DNA of 64,000 bases from assembly GCA_903916735.1 (NCBI GenBank), contig CAIWXX010000165.1:1-64000 (forward strand). The letters are read 5' to 3'. Made by a program: the position numbers and the translations under genes. This document shows positions 61,472-64,000 of the stretch, one piece after another. The stretch's first letter is position 1. The number at the start of each line of letters is the position of its first letter. The stretch comes from an uncultured Acidobacteriota bacterium (GTDB lineage Bacteria > Acidobacteriota > CAIWXX01). Under the pieces are notes generated by a model. That model searched no databases, was not told the DNA's origin, and was given only the letters and a program-made list of their open reading frames with translations.

Positions 61472-61927
61472 TGGAAATGCATCGAACTGCCAATTTATGG
61501 CAAGACTATAACATGGCCCTGTTCGGTATTGCAAGTTGGTAGAGAAAGATGTTTACCTGAAGAAAATTCTATTCGATGACCTGTGTGATGATCGCGTCCT
61601 GCAAGTTGAAGGTGATCGCAATACAACCATCGATGATATGCAGCTGATTTCAATTCAGCCGAGGATTCTGAGGATTTGCCGATTCCAAAATGATAAGAAA
61701 GCGATTGGGCGGGAGGAGGGATCTTTCTCCCGCCGTGGGATCGGGCACCGTTTGGAGCCCAGCCTGCTTAATATCCCCCATCTGTTGCCAGATGAATAAG
61801 GACACTCTCCCACCGACCCATTCCGTGGCCGATCTGCCCGCAATTTCCGCTCTTGCTGAAACTCCACAGGCTGAGCTATAAATACAAAGCGATAATTACT
61901 GCATGCATTATTGAAAGCAGGTTCCAC
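61472..61927. other. Divergent intergenic region with GC-rich hairpin
   Basis: 456 bases between the DUF1844 and epimerase genes. I see no convincing gene. It holds the GC-rich hairpin GGCGGGAG/CTCCCGCC (61708-61734), without a following T-run, and the epimerase promoter at 61853-61882. Confidence 0.45.
61853..61882 (+). promoter_or_regulatory. Promoter of the epimerase gene
   Basis: TTGCTG (61853-61858), 18-bp spacer and TATAAA (61877-61882), 45 bases before the ATG at 61928. Confidence 0.5.
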
Positions 61928-62896
61928 ATGAATCAAAAAGCGCTCGTCACGGGAGTTCCCGGGTGGTTGGGTACGCGACTTGTCGAACGGCTGGTGCAAC
62001 AAGGCCGGTCAGTGACCTGTTTCGTTCATCCCCTGGTTGATCCATCTCCGTTGCCATCCGGTGTGACAGTGGCCCATGGTGATGTCCGCGATCAAAAAGC
62101 CGTTTCCGATGCCGCAGCTGGGGTCACAACCATCTTCCATCTCGCAGCCGTCATCCATCCAAAGTGGACTCGTGATTTTGATCAAATCAATGCCATCGGC
62201 ACCAGGAATGTGCTAGAAGCTGCTGCGACGGCGGGCGTCAAGCGTGTGATCTTTGCGAGCAGCAACGCCGTGCAAGGAAGTCTTCGCTCGGGGTTGATGG
62301 ATGAGACCGGGCAATGCCATCCGGAAAGCGCCTATGGACGAAGCAAGATGATAGCTGAGCAAATCATCAAAGAATTCGATCAAAAAATTTCCGTCGCGAT
62401 CATCAGATCCCCCATGTTTTATGGTCCCGGGCAGCCGGCCAGAATGACCCGTCTCATGCGGATGATACGGAATGGGCGAGTGCCTCTCTTCGGCTCGGGA
62501 GATAATCTTCGCAGCATGAGCTACATCGAGAATCTGGTTGACGCCATGCTCCTCGCTGAGCAGAGTCCAAAGGCTGCAGGGGAGGTCTATTGGATCTCTG
62601 ACGAACAGCCCTATACAACAATTGAATTCATGCAAGCAATCGCCGGTGCTCTCGGCGTGCCATTGAAGCTCATCAGGCTTCCCGGCCTTATGGCACGAGG
62701 CAGCGAACTTGCCGACAAAGTCCTCGAAATGTGTGGTTACCACTCTGAGAATATTCATGTTGTGGGCGAATCCACAAAATGGATTGCATGCTCGATCAAT
62801 AAGGCGAAAAAGGAACTGGGATACTCACCAACAATCTCGCTCCAACAAGGCCTGCAGAATGCTGTTGCATGGTGCCGCGAACGGCATCTGCTTTGA
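61928..62896 (+). CDS. NAD-dependent epimerase/dehydratase (extended SDR)
   Basis: 322 residues from ATG at 61928 with AGG upstream; an in-frame ATG 75 bases earlier precedes the -10 box's expected transcript start and is unlikely. NAD(P)-binding TGVPGWLGTRL (TGxxGxxG), GDVRDQKAV, FHLAAVIHP, then the catalytic SSNAV...YGRSK (Ser, Tyr-x-x-x-Lys). The C-terminal half binds the sugar or other substrate (SGDNLRSMSYIENLVDAMLLAE). Likely acts on a nucleotide sugar or a steroid-like/polyprenyl substrate; the exact reaction is open. Its stop overlaps the next start (TGATG). Confidence 0.88.
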   Translation: MNQKALVTGVPGWLGTRLVERLVQQGRSVTCFVHPLVDPSPLPSGVTVAHGDVRDQKAVSDAAAGVTTIFHLAAVIHPKWTRDFDQINAIGTRNVLEAAATAGVKRVIFASSNAVQGSLRSGLMDETGQCHPESAYGRSKMIAEQIIKEFDQKISVAIIRSPMFYGPGQPARMTRLMRMIRNGRVPLFGSGDNLRSMSYIENLVDAMLLAEQSPKAAGEVYWISDEQPYTTIEFMQAIAGALGVPLKLIRLPGLMARGSELADKVLEMCGYHSENIHVVGESTKWIACSINKAKKELGYSPTISLQQGLQNAVAWCRERHLL

Positions 62897-64000
62897 TGGA
62901 GGAAGCCGGGGACTATATGCCCGACCGATGGCGCTGGAGTTTTCGTCTCATTTTGGCGCTCGTCTTGATTTGTGTGTTGGTCTGGGCAGCAGATTCTCTC
63001 TTCCCGGTCTCATTGGGGCCTCGCGTTGTTCTTGAGCCCTGGCTGTTGGCGTCCGGATTTCAGATCTATACGGATGTTGTAGACCAACATGAACCGGCGC
63101 TTCCCGTCCTTGTTGAGTTGTTGATTCGAGCTGGACTGACACCTATATCCGCCGCAAATTTTCTCTTCCTGCTGATCCAATTCGTAACTCTCGTTCTTCT
63201 TTATTTCGCCTCTGAACGGGTGAAAACAGGGAGTGGGCTGCTGAGTCTCCTCTTGTACGGGGCGATGGCCCCCCGGATCATCCAAGGTAAGCTCTGGTAT
63301 GACATGGCCATGGCGCCGTTGTTGATTGCGGCCGCTATGACACTTTTTCATAACCCCCTTTGTCAAAAAGCGTCCCGCTTCTTCTATGCCGGTGTCTTCC
63401 TCGGCGGAGCGTTTCTTGTCAAGCAGCACGTCATTGCCGTCGTTGCCATGGTGATGGTCTGGCTCGCTTTAGAATATGGCATTCGAGCAGCCATGGCATT
63501 GTGTTTCAGGACAGGACTCGGATTTGCATTGCTTCCTGCTCTTCATCTTTTCTGGCGCTGGAAGACTGGATCACTCGCCGCGTATTTCCACTGGTGCTGG
63601 TTCATCAATGACCGTTATCTGGACCTGGCATCGCTCGCGCCGCAACCACATGAAGTGATCGCAATTCTTCCATTGATGCTCCTGGTATTTCTATCCATTT
63701 TCCTGTGGAAACAACCAGGATACCGACTCGTTCTCACCATGGGCGCGGGTGCTGCTAATCTGGCCTTCCCACGCTATGCCCCTTTTCACCTTGCCGCAGC
63801 ATTTCCCTTCTTTGTGATTTCGGCTGCCGGCGTCGTCATTGAATCAATGAAAGATGACGGCGCCTTCACACGGATGCTGGTAAAATTCCGGCTTTCGCGG
63901 CTTGTCCTTACAAGCGGCATCGTGTGCATCGCTCTTTCGACCGCCCATCCCTGGCGATCGGCCGGCAATAGGGTACGAATACTTGAATACGACAATCTTG
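62896..64000 (+). CDS. Partial polytopic GT-C-like glycosyltransferase-type membrane protein
   Basis: 368 codons, running off the right edge. ATG at 62896 overlaps the epimerase stop; ATG at 62917 has GGAGGAAG upstream. N-terminal helix (FRLILALVLICVLVWAADSLF) followed by LLASGFQIYTDVVDQHEPALPVLVELL, which resembles the first loop of ArnT/PMT-like GT-C proteins (Asp-xx-xx-His-Glu-Pro). About eight more helices are visible. With the epimerase it may belong to an envelope glycosylation cluster that continues beyond the window. Confidence 0.72.
   Translation, partial: MEEAGDYMPDRWRWSFRLILALVLICVLVWAADSLFPVSLGPRVVLEPWLLASGFQIYTDVVDQHEPALPVLVELLIRAGLTPISAANFLFLLIQFVTLVLLYFASERVKTGSGLLSLLLYGAMAPRIIQGKLWYDMAMAPLLIAAAMTLFHNPLCQKASRFFYAGVFLGGAFLVKQHVIAVVAMVMVWLALEYGIRAAMALCFRTGLGFALLPALHLFWRWKTGSLAAYFHWCWFINDRYLDLASLAPQPHEVIAILPLMLLVFLSIFLWKQPGYRLVLTMGAGAANLAFPRYAPFHLAAAFPFFVISAAGVVIESMKDDGAFTRMLVKFRLSRLVLTSGIVCIALSTAHPWRSAGNRVRILEYDNL

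Noticed and set aside
61708-61734. GC-rich hairpin considered as a terminator
   Set aside because: Neither strand has a T-run after it, and no gene ends beside it.

Overview
The window comes from a diderm bacterium of moderate GC content. It has an Mla/MCE lipid-transport operon, an outer-membrane beta-barrel protein, several Sec signal peptides, a TonB-C domain and an MCE protein with a long beta-rich tail. Metabolism is partly ferredoxin-based (a four-subunit 2-oxoacid:ferredoxin oxidoreductase), and isoprenoids are made by the MEP route (ispG, ispD and ispF are all here). DUF4388, DUF1844, a very large NtrY-like kinase and the secreted beta-helix proteins would fit an uncultured lineage near Acidobacteriota or the former Deltaproteobacteria. 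The sequence alone does not settle the phylum.

Layout. 1-4154 (minus): two secreted proteins, a cut-off glycoside-hydrolase-like protein and an FG-GAP/parallel beta-helix protein with a clear terminator. 4563-8419 (plus): a transposase-like remnant runs into korDABC plus an acetyltransferase, closed by a hairpin terminator. 8702-9676 (plus): an unusual secreted protein joining a pilus/secretin N-terminal-like domain to a TonB-C domain. 9929-11524 (minus): a polytopic membrane protein.

11539-23678 (plus): a 12-kb Tad/Flp pilus-like operon behind a consensus-type promoter. It encodes three small Flp-type prepilins (one of only 58 codons), two TadE-like and one TadG-like pseudopilin-type proteins, CpaB, a single-chain TadZ-TadA fusion ATPase, TadB, TadC, two membrane proteins with FHA domains and a second GspE/PilB-type ATPase. 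No secretin or prepilin peptidase is present in the window. A 1270-residue NtrY-like histidine kinase follows, then ispG.

29208-38439: a tRNA thiolation-like PP-loop enzyme, a hypothetical anchored protein, a YfhO-like membrane protein, an EAL/response-regulator/histidine-kinase signalling trio, and two decayed gene fragments (a possible PrkA-like C-terminus and a frameshifted DJ-1/PfpI gene).

38484-54551 (minus): a long housekeeping run, in transcription order tRNA-Gln, prs, rplY, pth, rpsF, rpsR, rplI, dnaB, mlaE, mlaF, mlaD, radA, PIN-TRAM membrane protein, ispD, ispF, rlmB, uvrA. Many genes overlap by 1-4 bases, so lipid transport, DNA repair and isoprenoid synthesis appear translationally coupled.

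54882-55086 (plus): tRNA-Gly and tRNA-Cys from one promoter, followed by overlapping hairpins. 55364-64000: an outer-membrane barrel protein, a small zinc-ribbon protein, a minus-strand cluster (DUF1844, TPR/zinc-ribbon membrane protein, DUF4388 protein, ribF), and a plus-strand epimerase followed by a cut-off GT-C-like membrane protein.

The best candidate for something new is the Tad-like locus with its fused ATPase, second motor and FHA membrane proteins. Next are the pilus-N/TonB-C fusion and the MCE protein with a beta-rich C-terminus.
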